From Fermentibacter danicus (GTDB lineage Bacteria; Fermentibacterota; Fermentibacteria; Fermentibacterales; Fermentibacteraceae), in assembly GCA_001618615.1 (NCBI GenBank), contig LKHB01000191.1, positions 1 through 11,791 on the forward strand: a stretch of DNA of 11,791 bases, in the 5' to 3' direction. Numbering within the stretch: the stretch's first letter is position 1; the number at the start of each line of letters is the position of its first letter. Positions 1-6,135 of the stretch are shown here, piece after piece. The translations under genes were made by a program, and so were the position numbers. Under the pieces are notes generated by a model. The model did not search any database and was not told the origin of the DNA. It saw only the letters and a program-made list of their open reading frames with translations.

Positions 1-105
1 ATCGTCCGGGCAGGAGGCGTTCGCAAAGCCGCCGGGCGGATTCTCGCGCGAATCTTCAGGCGCGGGCCGGCACCTGACTGATACCCCGGCCCGGAGCCTC
101 CCGGC
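1..105. other. Non-coding left edge with a GC hairpin
   Basis: No convincing gene is visible here on either strand. Just past the stop codon of the minus-strand glycosyltransferase there is a perfect 8-bp inverted repeat: CGGGCCGG at 63-70 and CCGGCCCG at 86-93, with a 15-nt loop. It could act as a transcript end for the glycosyltransferase operon, but no T tract follows it on the minus strand, so it is not a standard intrinsic terminator. A promoter or the start of a further minus-strand gene beyond position 1 cannot be judged. Confidence 0.35.
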
Positions 106-971
106 CTATTCCCCGTTTCGCATCGCAGCCCTGCGGACCACTTCCGACGCGGCCCTGGAGGCGGCGCGTCGAAGCGGACCGCCTTCGGAAGGGATGGCGA
201 ACCTGGCCATCAGGAGATGTCCGCGCGGGGCGGGATATCTGCATATCCGCATCGTCAGCCCGTCGAGGGTGCCTCTGCAAAGCGCACGAAGCTGAACGAT
301 CCGGGCGGATGACAGGGCCGAGACGGCCCACGCGGCCTGTGCGGCCAGGATCACCGGGAGGAGCGACCTGAAGGTGGCGGCCGGCAGATGCCGTCTGAGG
401 ACGAGGAGCCTGTTCCGGACGCACCTGGTCTCCTTGCCGAGAGGATCGCGCGAGCCGGTCGCCGAGTGTTCGTGCAGGACGACCGCCGAAGGCTCGAACA
501 GCGTCCTCCATCCGGCGGCGAAGAGCCTGAATCCCAGATCGACGTCCTCCACGTAGGATTCGAGCGTCTCCCAGAACACGGACCCGCCGTCCGCAAGGGC
601 GCTCCTGCGGACGAGGCAGNNGACACGGCGCCGACACGGCCGACCGGGTCCTCCATCGCGCCGATCAGTGCGTCGAGCCATCCCGGAAGGGCGATGCAGT
701 CATTGTTCACGAACGCCAGGAGAGGGGCCGCGGCGGAGGCGGCGCCGACATTGCAGGCCTTCGCGAATCCGAAGTTGGATTCCAGCTCGATCAGCTTCAC
801 GGAGGGATAGCTGCGCCGCAGCGTCTCCCTGGACCCGTCCTTCGAGCCGTTGTCCACAACGATGATTTCGCCCGGCGCAGGGGCCTGCGAGAGGAGGGAG
901 TCGAGACAGCGGGCCAGCATGGCGTCGCCGTCGTAGTTGGGGATTATCACCGATACGGGCGCGCCGGCCAA
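106..971 (-). CDS. GT2 glycosyltransferase, interrupted by an assembly gap
   Basis: Family-2 glycosyltransferase (GT-A fold), probably a rhamnosyltransferase-like enzyme adding a sugar to an envelope glycan at the cytoplasmic face. The part before the gap (971-622) has the nucleotide-sugar fold: SVIIPNYDG at residues 7-15, VVDNGSKDG at 38-46, the FGFAKACN block at 67-74, and NND (89-91) in the place of the metal-binding DxD. After the NN at 620-621 the frame changes and the rest follows: CLVRR, the catalytic-base motif EDVD, a LHEHS motif, then a hydrophobic stretch near LLPVILAAQAAW and a basic tail, ending at TAG 106-108. About 116 residues precede the gap and 170 follow it. Family members usually have several tens of residues between the NND region and the CLVRR-like strand, so sequence is probably missing. 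I chose TTG 971, six bases after the upstream gene's TGA and preceded by GGTGA. A GTG at 950 would cut into the first strand. Family assignment is sure; the acceptor is unknown. Confidence 0.88.
620..621. other. NN assembly gap inside the GT2 gene
   Basis: Two ambiguous bases. The coding frame to the right (codon phase of 971) and to the left (codon phase of 106) agree only if the true number of bases between 619 and 622 is a multiple of three, so two cannot be right. Zero would restore a continuous reading (V-S-C-L-V-R-R). The short distance between conserved blocks suggests a larger deletion. Confidence 0.85.
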
Positions 972-975
972 CTGA

Positions 976-2338
976 TCACCAGTCCAGGCGGTACAGCACC
1001 CGCGTATAGGTCGCCGCTCCCGAGAGCGACGTGCCGCCCGGGAAGACCCAGGAGGCGAGCGGGACGAAATCNNCTCAGATATCGGATCGAGGCGGTGGCA
1101 TCCCGGTCGAGACCGGGGAAGTCCGTCCCTGCGCCCGGAGTGACCAGTCCTCCCAGGTCGAGGAGCCTCCTGTGGCCCTCGTATCCGAAGACGCCGATCT
1201 CCTGGACCGCTATGAGCGATCCCGGAGGGGTGAGCGAATCGAGGCCGGCGGCCACCTCGCGGTATGTCTCCATGTTTGACGCGACCCCGGCCATGTGTGG
1301 CCGGACCAGGAGAATTCCGCACCCGAGCTGCACGCACAGGGTCGCCGTGAAGGCCGCTTCCGGAAGGCGCCTCGGGCGTCCCTGGAAACCGGCGGAAATC
1401 GAGGCGAGGCCGGCGAATAGGGCGGGCAGCGCCGGCACGAGATAGCGCGTGGTAACAGGCGCTCCCCCCATGACAAGCAGCAGCGCGAGCAGGAACGCGG
1501 GCATCACCGGCAGGACGCCCGCGGACGGCCTGCATCGACGCATGGCGCCTTCGCGCCTTCCCGCAGTCAGGAAGACTAAGGCCGCCAGAGCCAGCAGAGG
1601 AGCGCAGGAGACGGCGACGGCCTCGAACAGCTTCGGCAGTTCGGTCGCGAGATAGCCGGATATCGGCAGGGTGCTGGCCTTGGCCGTGACGGCGGTGGGC
1701 AGCGGACGGCCGAAGTAGAGCTGTGCAAAGGTCGCCCAGCCCGCCGTGATCACGAACCAGGGGGCAAGCATCCTCGCGGAGGCGCCGGTTTTTCTGAACC
1801 GACCGCGCACGAGGCCCAGGGGGCCCAGAAAGGCCAGCTCCGGCCTGGCAAGGAATGCAACTCCGGCGATCAGGCCTGTGACTGCCGGCGGTGTCCTCCC
1901 GGAGACGACTGCAAGCGCCCAGGCGGCGACCAGTGCGGCGGCCGCCGTGGATTCCATCCCGGAGGCGCCCCATCGCACCATCCACGGATCGGCCATGCAC
2001 AGGAGCATGGCCGCGGCGGCGACGGTGCGTCCTCTCCCTGCCGCTGCGAGGCGCGAAGCCAGCAGCCATGCGAGCACCGACGAGATTCCCGCCGCCAGAG
2101 AAGAGAAAAGCCTGGCGCAGACGGCTCCGCCGAAGCCTGCAAGGAACGGCGGGGAGAGGATGAAGACCCATAGAGGGCTGCTGCACGCATAGACCGGCGG
2201 TTCGCCTGCCTGGAAGGTGAGTCCGTCTCCGTTGGCCAGATTCCTGGCGAACTGGAGGTGGATGTAGGTGTCGTCGATCGCGTAGTCCCAGGGCAGCAGG
2301 AACAGCAGAGCGGCTTGGACCGCTCCTGCCAGAAGCAC
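976..2338 (-). CDS. GT-C type polytopic membrane glycosyltransferase
   Basis: Predicted integral-membrane glycosyltransferase of the GT-C class. Such enzymes take sugars from polyprenyl-phosphate donors on the outer side of the inner membrane. After a first hydrophobic helix comes the diagnostic loop: DD at residues 22-23 in IDDTYIHLQFARNL, then NGDGLTF and a SSPLW motif at 53-57. This matches the arabinofuranosyl/mannosyltransferase-like families (AftB-like proteins carry DDA(Y/F)I..RYARNL..G.G). Many Ala/Leu-rich helices follow, then a soluble C-terminal part (VQEIGVFGYEGHR, LDLGGLVTPG). The NN at 1072-1073 breaks the frame. Beyond it the natural reading starts DFVPLASWVFP and ends TRVLYRLDW before TGA 978-976, giving about 452 residues plus whatever is missing. 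The frame unchanged across NN would instead run into the next gene and end at 947 with an Arg/Pro-rich tail, which I reject. GTG 2338 is the first ordinary start after elbB; it has no clear ribosome site. An upstream CTG (2365) overlapping the elbB stop is possible. Donor and acceptor are unknown. Confidence 0.8.
1072..1073. other. NN assembly gap inside the GT-C gene
   Basis: Two ambiguous bases near the 3' end of the GT-C gene. Joining RYL on the right to DFVPLASW on the left needs a true gap length of 1 modulo 3, not 2. As written, the run creates a false frameshift and a false read-through into the next gene. Confidence 0.85.
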
Positions 2339-2361
2339 TGCGGCGGGTGGACGGAATCCGC

Positions 2362-3015
2362 TCAGAGCAGCGACTCCAGCTCCTCGACCATCCTGGAGGC
2401 GCCCTGGTGGATCTCCGAGACCCTTCTGGCGACCATGTAGGCGGGGGTGGTGACCACGCGGAAATCTTCGTCCACCACTGCATCAGTTGCGGAACACTCG
2501 AGAGTCTTCGCGCCCATGGCACGCGCGTGTGCGGCGGCATCGCACTCGGAGCCCAGAGTGACCGTGACTCCCGGGAGACAGGCGGCCAGGACCATCGGCG
2601 CGATGCACATGGCTCCTATCGGCTTCGAGGCTTTCCAGGCGGAGGTGACGAGTGCCCTTACCGAAGGTTCCACCTCGTATCCCCTGCCGTCCCCCCTGAG
2701 CGCGTAGTCGCAGAGGGTCAGGGCGGCGCCCATCCCTCCCGGGATCACCAGGATGTCGAAATCGGAGACGGAGATGTCGGCGACGGGCCTGATCCTGCCC
2801 CTTGCGAATCTCGCGGCCTCCTCCAGAACGTTTCTTGCCGGAGCCGGGCTGCCGGTGAGGTGGCTGATGGTGACGGCCTGCTCCATGTCCGGCGCGGTGA
2901 AGGCCATGTCGAAGCCGGCCTGGTCGAGCGCCAGCATTGCGCAGACGCACTCGTGAATCTCCGATCCATCCCTGTTGCCACAGCCTGAGAGCAGTATCAG
3001 CGATCTTTGAGACAT
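2362..3015 (-). CDS. elbB: ElbB, DJ-1/PfpI-family glyoxalase-like protein
   Basis: A 217-residue cytoplasmic protein of the ElbB (SCRP-27A) branch of the DJ-1/PfpI superfamily, close to the E. coli length. Recognisable blocks are ILLSGCGNRDGSEIHE (7-22), APD (41-43), SHLTG (51-55), RNVLEEAARFARG (61-73), the nucleophile-elbow-like IPGGMGAA (91-98), GAMCIAP with the conserved Cys137, and VVDEDFRVVTTPAYM near 180-194. The E. coli protein was linked to isoprenoid (lycopene) yield and has weak glyoxalase activity; its physiological role is still poorly defined. ATG 3015 is preferred over an upstream extension because AGGAGG (3028-3023) lies 7 nt ahead of it and the family homology begins there. 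The gene is followed by the GT-C gene after 23 bases and probably shares its transcript. A terminator-like hairpin sits directly in front of its ribosome site. Confidence 0.93.
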   Translation of the reverse strand: MSQRSLILLSGCGNRDGSEIHECVCAMLALDQAGFDMAFTAPDMEQAVTISHLTGSPAPARNVLEEAARFARGRIRPVADISVSDFDILVIPGGMGAALTLCDYALRGDGRGYEVEPSVRALVTSAWKASKPIGAMCIAPMVLAACLPGVTVTLGSECDAAAHARAMGAKTLECSATDAVVDEDFRVVTTPAYMVARRVSEIHQGASRMVEELESLL

Positions 3016-3022
3016 CCGGAAT

Positions 3023-3028
3023 CCTCCT
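3023..3028 (-). promoter_or_regulatory. Ribosome binding site of elbB
   Basis: AGGAGG on the minus strand, 7 nt before ATG 3015. It decides the elbB start and begins only one base after a T6 tract, so the mRNA leader must include or start inside the terminator-like hairpin. Confidence 0.8.
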
Positions 3029-3029
3029 G

Positions 3030-3070
3030 AAAAAACCCGGACCTCCCGCCGGCGGGAGCGCCGTTCCGGG
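3030..3070 (-). terminator. Terminator-like hairpin with T6 tract upstream of elbB
   Basis: On the minus strand an outer stem (CCCGGA 3071-side strand at 3070-3065 pairing with TCCGGG at 3041-3036) encloses a strong inner hairpin formed by the perfect 16-bp palindrome CTCCCGCCGGCGGGAG (3043-3058). Six T residues (3035-3030) follow immediately. This is a good intrinsic terminator for the phosphoesterase gene, whose stop is at 3116. Because it abuts the elbB ribosome site, it may instead or also work as an attenuator for elbB. No riboswitch class was recognised. Confidence 0.72.
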
Positions 3071-3090
3071 ATGATCGTCCGCCGGGATCG

Positions 3091-3096
3091 AATATA
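3091..3096 (-). promoter_or_regulatory. Possible -10 element for elbB
   Basis: TATATT on the minus strand in the 100-base gap between the phosphoesterase and elbB, in otherwise GC-rich DNA. The best -35 at 17-bp spacing (CTGATC, 3119-3114) matches the consensus at only three positions. A transcript starting about 7 bases downstream would run through the hairpin at 3070-3030 before reaching elbB. Confidence 0.3.
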
Positions 3097-3115
3097 GGGC
3101 GACGGCGCGGCAGGA

Positions 3116-3952
3116 TCAGGGCCCGGAGGCCCCACCGGCCCTTGTCCGGCCGATGATAGCCCTTCCCAGTTCGAGCAGTCTCCGCTCCAGGCTGGTGTCC
3201 GTGCCCTCCCGCAGGACCGTCCCGCCGGAGCGGGCCTCGTAGAGAACCGAATCCCCGTCCACGAGAAGAAGGCCGACCTGTGCCGCCGCCCCTCCCGAGG
3301 GACCCGCGGGGAGACCGGCACCTCCCGAGGGGCCCGCCGAGACGTACAGTATCCCGTTCCTCCTCCTGGTGTCGAATACGTGTATGTGCCCGGCCGTCAC
3401 GGCCTCCACGTCCGCAGCCTCCAGGAGTTCCGCGATGCGGGCGAGTGTCTCCGGGGGGACGTCGTCCGAGAGCCAGAAGGGTCTGTGCGTGACCAGGACG
3501 CACGGATCCTCCCTCTTCACTCCTGCGAGGAGCGACTCCAGTACGGCCAGCGACCCCGGGCCGGGAATCTTCTCGCGCGAGGTGTCCCACGAGACCAGGA
3601 CGACTCCATGATGATTCTCGACCCGTGAGGGTTCCGCTCCGGAAGCCGACGACCACGCCGCAGCCGATTCCTCGTCGCGGATGTCGTGATTCCCGGGCGT
3701 CATGAAGATCGTCGAGATCGCGGCCAGCGGCTCGATCAGCCCGGCGACGGAAACCCATTCAGAATCGGCGTCGAAACCGGGGCCGCCTTCCACGAGGTCT
3801 CCCACGAAGATGGAGATGTCCGGAGAGAGGGCGGCCGCGTCGTCGATGCATGCCGCAAAGGCGCCGGGGTCGTCGCCCGATGTCGTGCGGTCGCCTATGA
3901 CCGCTATTCTCACGGAGGATTCGAGAGCGAGCAGAAGGATCAGGATCGCCAT
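3116..3952 (-). CDS. Calcineurin-like metallophosphoesterase
   Basis: A 278-residue phosphoesterase with a binuclear metal site. The motifs appear in order: GDR (20-22, in place of the more usual DxH), GDLVEGG (51-57), GNHD (87-90), a lone His in VTHRPFW (His156) and GHIH (178-181). The GDR variant is familiar from a group of bacterial calcineurin-like proteins. The N-terminus MAILILLLALESS is hydrophobic, so the enzyme is probably exported or anchored; it lacks early positive charges, which weakens a classical signal peptide call. ATG 3952 has GGAGAAGG just ahead. An in-frame ATG at 4024 would add 24 residues ending in RRRP, giving a charged n-region, but has only a weak ribosome site and overlaps a TATAAT. 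The 30-bp in-frame repeat described separately follows GHIH. The gene is divergent from the 4047-4715 gene. The substrate is not predictable. Confidence 0.85.
   Translation of the reverse strand: MAILILLLALESSVRIAVIGDRTTSGDDPGAFAACIDDAAALSPDISIFVGDLVEGGPGFDADSEWVSVAGLIEPLAAISTIFMTPGNHDIRDEESAAAWSSASGAEPSRVENHHGVVLVSWDTSREKIPGPGSLAVLESLLAGVKREDPCVLVTHRPFWLSDDVPPETLARIAELLEAADVEAVTAGHIHVFDTRRRNGILYVSAGPSGGAGLPAGPSGGAAAQVGLLLVDGDSVLYEARSGGTVLREGTDTSLERRLLELGRAIIGRTRAGGASGP
3291..3337 (-). repeat. 30-bp period direct repeat within the phosphoesterase
   Basis: Two 17-bp copies beginning CCTCCCGAGGG (3291-3307 and 3321-3337) differ at one base and are spaced by exactly 30 bp. They encode two 10-residue units, AGPSGGAGLP and AGPSGGAAAQ, just after the GHIH motif. 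The frame is kept, so the protein simply carries a flexible Gly/Pro/Ser insertion there. Confidence 0.75.
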
Positions 3953-3989
3953 GGGCCTTCTCCGATGATGGACGCCGCGTTCTCCGGCC

Positions 3990-4007
3990 GTCCGGGTCGA
4001 CCCGGAC
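3990..4007. promoter_or_regulatory. 18-bp perfect palindrome between divergent genes
   Basis: GTCCGGGTCGACCCGGAC is fully self-complementary. Its centre (3998.5) lies within one base of the midpoint of the 94-base divergent spacer 3953-4046. This is the expected geometry for an operator bound by a dimeric regulator controlling both genes. It could equally form a hairpin in the phosphoesterase leader if that transcript starts near 4009. Confidence 0.5.
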
Positions 4008-4015
4008 AGAATTGC

Positions 4016-4021
4016 ATTATA
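4016..4021 (-). promoter_or_regulatory. Candidate -10 (TATAAT) for the phosphoesterase
   Basis: A perfect TATAAT on the minus strand inside an AT-rich patch (4009-4027). There is no recognisable -35 at 16-18 bp. The same patch read on the plus strand gives TATACA (4018-4023), which could serve the 4047 gene. The two divergent promoters may therefore overlap. Confidence 0.4.
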
Positions 4022-4046
4022 CATTTCCCGTAACAGGGAGGGGGCG

Positions 4047-4715
4047 ATGAGAGCAAAAGCCGTTCCGCTGATCGCGGTTCTGGTTTCAAGCGGTTGCTAC
4101 TACGGGGCCATGCAGGGGGCCAGGACGCTTGGCGTCGGACATGCCTCGATCAGGGGCAGCCTCATGATGCCGGCCTTCACGAGCAGTGCAGACAGGGTGG
4201 AGGCGGAGGATACCGGCGAAGACTACCTCGATCCCTACCCGGGCTTCACGTTCGCCGTAGGGGCGTCGCCCGACATCGATCTGGGCCTTGCCGCTATGGG
4301 GTATGGCATAGGGCCCTTCATCAAGTACGGATTCCTGGACCCCGGCTCCGACTACGCCTTCTCGGCCCTCGGCGGCATCACCTACGTAATGCCCCCGCAG
4401 GTGGTCAGTCCGAGAGCTTCTTTTGCCTTCGGGACGCTGCTCGGAAGGAACCTCGAGGCCTACGGCGGCTGGGAGTGCGGCTACGGCCCCGACCTGGCCA
4501 ACATCCCCGAGGACGAGTACGGCAAAAACGACTGGGACACGATAGGGAACACGTTCTTCCATGCGATCAAGGCCGGGTGTATCTACACCATTAGGAGCGA
4601 ATCCGGGGATGACGATTTCGGGGTGTTCGTGCCCGAGATGATCGGCTTCGAGTTCTCGATACCGCTGGACATGGACAGGAATCTGGTCATAGCCGGGTTG
4701 AGCATCGGGTACTAG
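4047..4715 (+). CDS. Predicted lipoprotein / outer-membrane beta-barrel protein
   Basis: A 222-residue protein of no family that I recognise. The N-terminus MRAKAVPLIAVLVSSGC is a positive n-region plus a hydrophobic core ending at Cys17. SSGC is a poor but possible lipobox, so lipid attachment is plausible, not certain. The mature part alternates short hydrophobic strands with Gly/Tyr/Asp turns (YPGFTFAVGASPDIDLGLAA, GPFIKYGF, AFSALGGITYV, YGGWECGYG) and ends in LVIAGLSIGY. The terminal aromatic residue preceded by alternating hydrophobics is typical of barrel strands. GGGAGGGGG directly precedes ATG 4047. It is transcribed away from the phosphoesterase and converges on the methyltransferase, sharing a CTAG with that gene's stop. 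It may be a small porin-like or surface-exposed protein. Confidence 0.75.
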   Translation: MRAKAVPLIAVLVSSGCYYGAMQGARTLGVGHASIRGSLMMPAFTSSADRVEAEDTGEDYLDPYPGFTFAVGASPDIDLGLAAMGYGIGPFIKYGFLDPGSDYAFSALGGITYVMPPQVVSPRASFAFGTLLGRNLEAYGGWECGYGPDLANIPEDEYGKNDWDTIGNTFFHAIKAGCIYTIRSESGDDDFGVFVPEMIGFEFSIPLDMDRNLVIAGLSIGY

Positions 4716-5227
4716 CCGGCGGGAAGCTCCCCGAGCAGAAAAGGCGGTCCGAACCTTCCTCCGGGTCCGGGGGAGGCGCCTTCGATTTCCAGCAGCGATA
4801 GTTTCAGCGGGATGCCGGCCGGATCGGAACCGGAGTAGCCTCCGGGCCCTCCCGATGCGACCACCCTGTGACAGGGGATCAGCAGCCCGACCGGATTGGA
4901 CCGGCAGGCCGCACCGGCCGCGCGAGCGGCTCCGGGCCTGCCGACTCCCCTCGCCAGTGTGCCGTAGGTAACGACCCTGCCCCGGGGGATTCTCATCAGC
5001 GCCTCGAGAACATCCCGCCGGAAGCCGGAGATGCTCCCCAGATCGATCGCCGCGCTGAAACGGACGGGTTCCCCCGAGAAGTACAGGTCGAGTTCGTCGC
5101 GCAGAGGGCCGGGAGGCAGGTCGGGAGCGTCCGGGCTTTCCGTGAAGAAAGCCCTCGTGATTCCCTGCCTCCCGGACTCGATTTGCAGGACTCCCGCCCG
5201 GGAGCGGTAGGAGAAGCTGCGGAGGAT
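4712..5227 (-). CDS. Methylated-DNA-protein-cysteine methyltransferase (Ogt/MGMT)
   Basis: Suicide DNA-repair protein that moves the methyl group from O6-methylguanine to its own cysteine. The C-terminal domain is complete: FRRDVLEALMRIPRGRVVTYGTLA (recognition helix region), GRPGAARAAGAACRSNP, the active-site PCHRV within LLIPCHRVVASGG, and GGYSG. The N-terminal domain is visible upstream in the same open frame as FSYRSRAGVLQIESGRQGITRAFF and ELDLYFSGEPVRF. An ATG at 4996 would delete this domain and is only an internal Met. No ATG, GTG or TTG occurs between the frame's upstream stop at 5344-5342 and 4996. I place the start provisionally at ATC 5227 (reading ILRSFSYR), 11 bases after the lamin-tail gene's stop. 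CTG at 5245 or 5266 is also possible. Length from 5227 is 171 residues, normal for the family. Either it uses a rare start, coupled to the upstream gene, or a base is wrong here. Confidence 0.85.
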   Translation of the reverse strand: MLRSFSYRSRAGVLQIESGRQGITRAFFTESPDAPDLPPGPLRDELDLYFSGEPVRFSAAIDLGSISGFRRDVLEALMRIPRGRVVTYGTLARGVGRPGAARAAGAACRSNPVGLLIPCHRVVASGGPGGYSGSDPAGIPLKLSLLEIEGASPGPGGRFGPPFLLGELPAG

Positions 5228-5238
5228 GCTCGGGACCG

Positions 5239-6072
5239 CTACCAGAGGCTCTTTATTCCGGCCCAGGTGGTTCTGGGGATCGAGGTGTAGGTCACGCCGG
5301 GCGTCGGCGGCGCGGTCAGCCAGGTCGTGGACATGTTCTCGCTAGTCTCGTCGTGTCCCGTAAGGCCGTTGCCGCCGGACTGGGACTCCGTACCTTCGGT
5401 GAAGTCGACTCTCTGGAAGGATTGTCCGCTGGAATGGCCGCCCGTGCTGATCGCGTTCTGGGAGGCCGCAGGAGTCTCGGCGAGGTATGTCGAGGGAATG
5501 GTGTCGCCATCCGGGCCGTCGATGGATATGCCGGTCTTGTCGACGACTCTGGTTGGATCGTCGCCCCAGAGCGCGTAGTCCAGATCGTAGACGAGGTCCG
5601 TCAAGCCGTTCCAGTAGAAGAGCACTACGACCTCGTCGCCGTTTGTGAGTCCGGCCGTGGGATTGATGTAGCCGTTCGGCGGGGTGACCATCTGGGTGCC
5701 GACGCCGGAGTTGAGAAGTTCGTAGTCGGGAGCCGCGCCGTAGGTGCTCTGGAAGTCCGACCCTTTCATGGCAATGGTTATCACGCCTCCGGCCGGCAGG
5801 GAGGAGCCGGCGGGGAACCTGACCAGGAAGTCCGCGGAGGTGTTGGTGACCGGTCCGGCCGTGATCTGGGGGTAGAAGGAGGGGAGTGTGGCCGCGGTTC
5901 CGTAGAGATCGCACAGGTAGATGTCGTCCAGGGCGATGGAGGATGACGTAGGGTTGTGGATCTCGATGAACTCGCCCGTGGTCGGAGTGACGCAGATCTC
6001 GGACAGCAGAGGGATTCCCTGCGAGAAGGCGATCGTTGTCACGATCAGCGCCGCTATCGCCGATTTTCGCAT
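5239..6072 (-). CDS. Secreted lamin-tail-domain protein
   Basis: A 277-residue exported protein. MRKSAIAALIVTTIAFSQG is a clear signal peptide. The mature protein opens with a lamin-tail (LTD) immunoglobulin-like domain: LLSEICVTPTTGEFIEIHNPTSSSIALDDIYLCDL, then the long FLVRFPAGSSLPAGGVITIAM strand pair and GDEVVVLFYWNG near the middle. LTD domains occur in many bacterial surface or extracellular proteins, often beside nucleases or adhesins; no enzyme domain is present here. The C-terminal region is Ser/Thr/Gly-rich and ends in TWAGIKSLW, possibly a short sorting tail. ATG 6072 has AGGA five bases ahead. The gene is divergent from the PHP gene and precedes the methyltransferase by only a few bases. 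Its role is unknown, probably cell-surface or matrix. Confidence 0.82.
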   Translation of the reverse strand: MRKSAIAALIVTTIAFSQGIPLLSEICVTPTTGEFIEIHNPTSSSIALDDIYLCDLYGTAATLPSFYPQITAGPVTNTSADFLVRFPAGSSLPAGGVITIAMKGSDFQSTYGAAPDYELLNSGVGTQMVTPPNGYINPTAGLTNGDEVVVLFYWNGLTDLVYDLDYALWGDDPTRVVDKTGISIDGPDGDTIPSTYLAETPAASQNAISTGGHSSGQSFQRVDFTEGTESQSGGNGLTGHDETSENMSTTWLTAPPTPGVTYTSIPRTTWAGIKSLW

Positions 6073-6135
6073 ATTTGTCCTGCCTTTCCTTCGGGTGATA
6101 CCAAATATGTTCTTCCGGGACGGGAAGGGACAGAT
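6073..6135. promoter_or_regulatory. Divergent promoter region, lamin-tail and PHP genes
   Basis: A 63-base spacer serving two divergent starts. CATATTTG on the minus strand (6109-6102) is one base off the TAnnTTTG -7 element known from Bacteroidota and is well placed for the lamin-tail gene, but no matching -33 element was seen. For the PHP gene I see only its ribosome site (AAGGGA, before ATG 6136). Confidence 0.3.

Noticed and set aside
106..971. GT2 as a pseudogene
   Set aside because: The frame break coincides exactly with NN bases and conserved motifs continue on both sides, so an assembly artefact is the simpler reading.
351..2540. Long minus-strand open frame of about 729 codons covering both glycosyltransferases
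   Set aside because: Only the part from 971 to the NN at 620-621 is real (GT2). The rest is Arg/Pro/Ser-rich out-of-frame reading over the GT-C and elbB genes, kept open by high GC.
3016..3115. Known riboswitch upstream of elbB
   Set aside because: The hairpin and T tract are present, but the 100-base spacer shows no aptamer consensus that I recognise.
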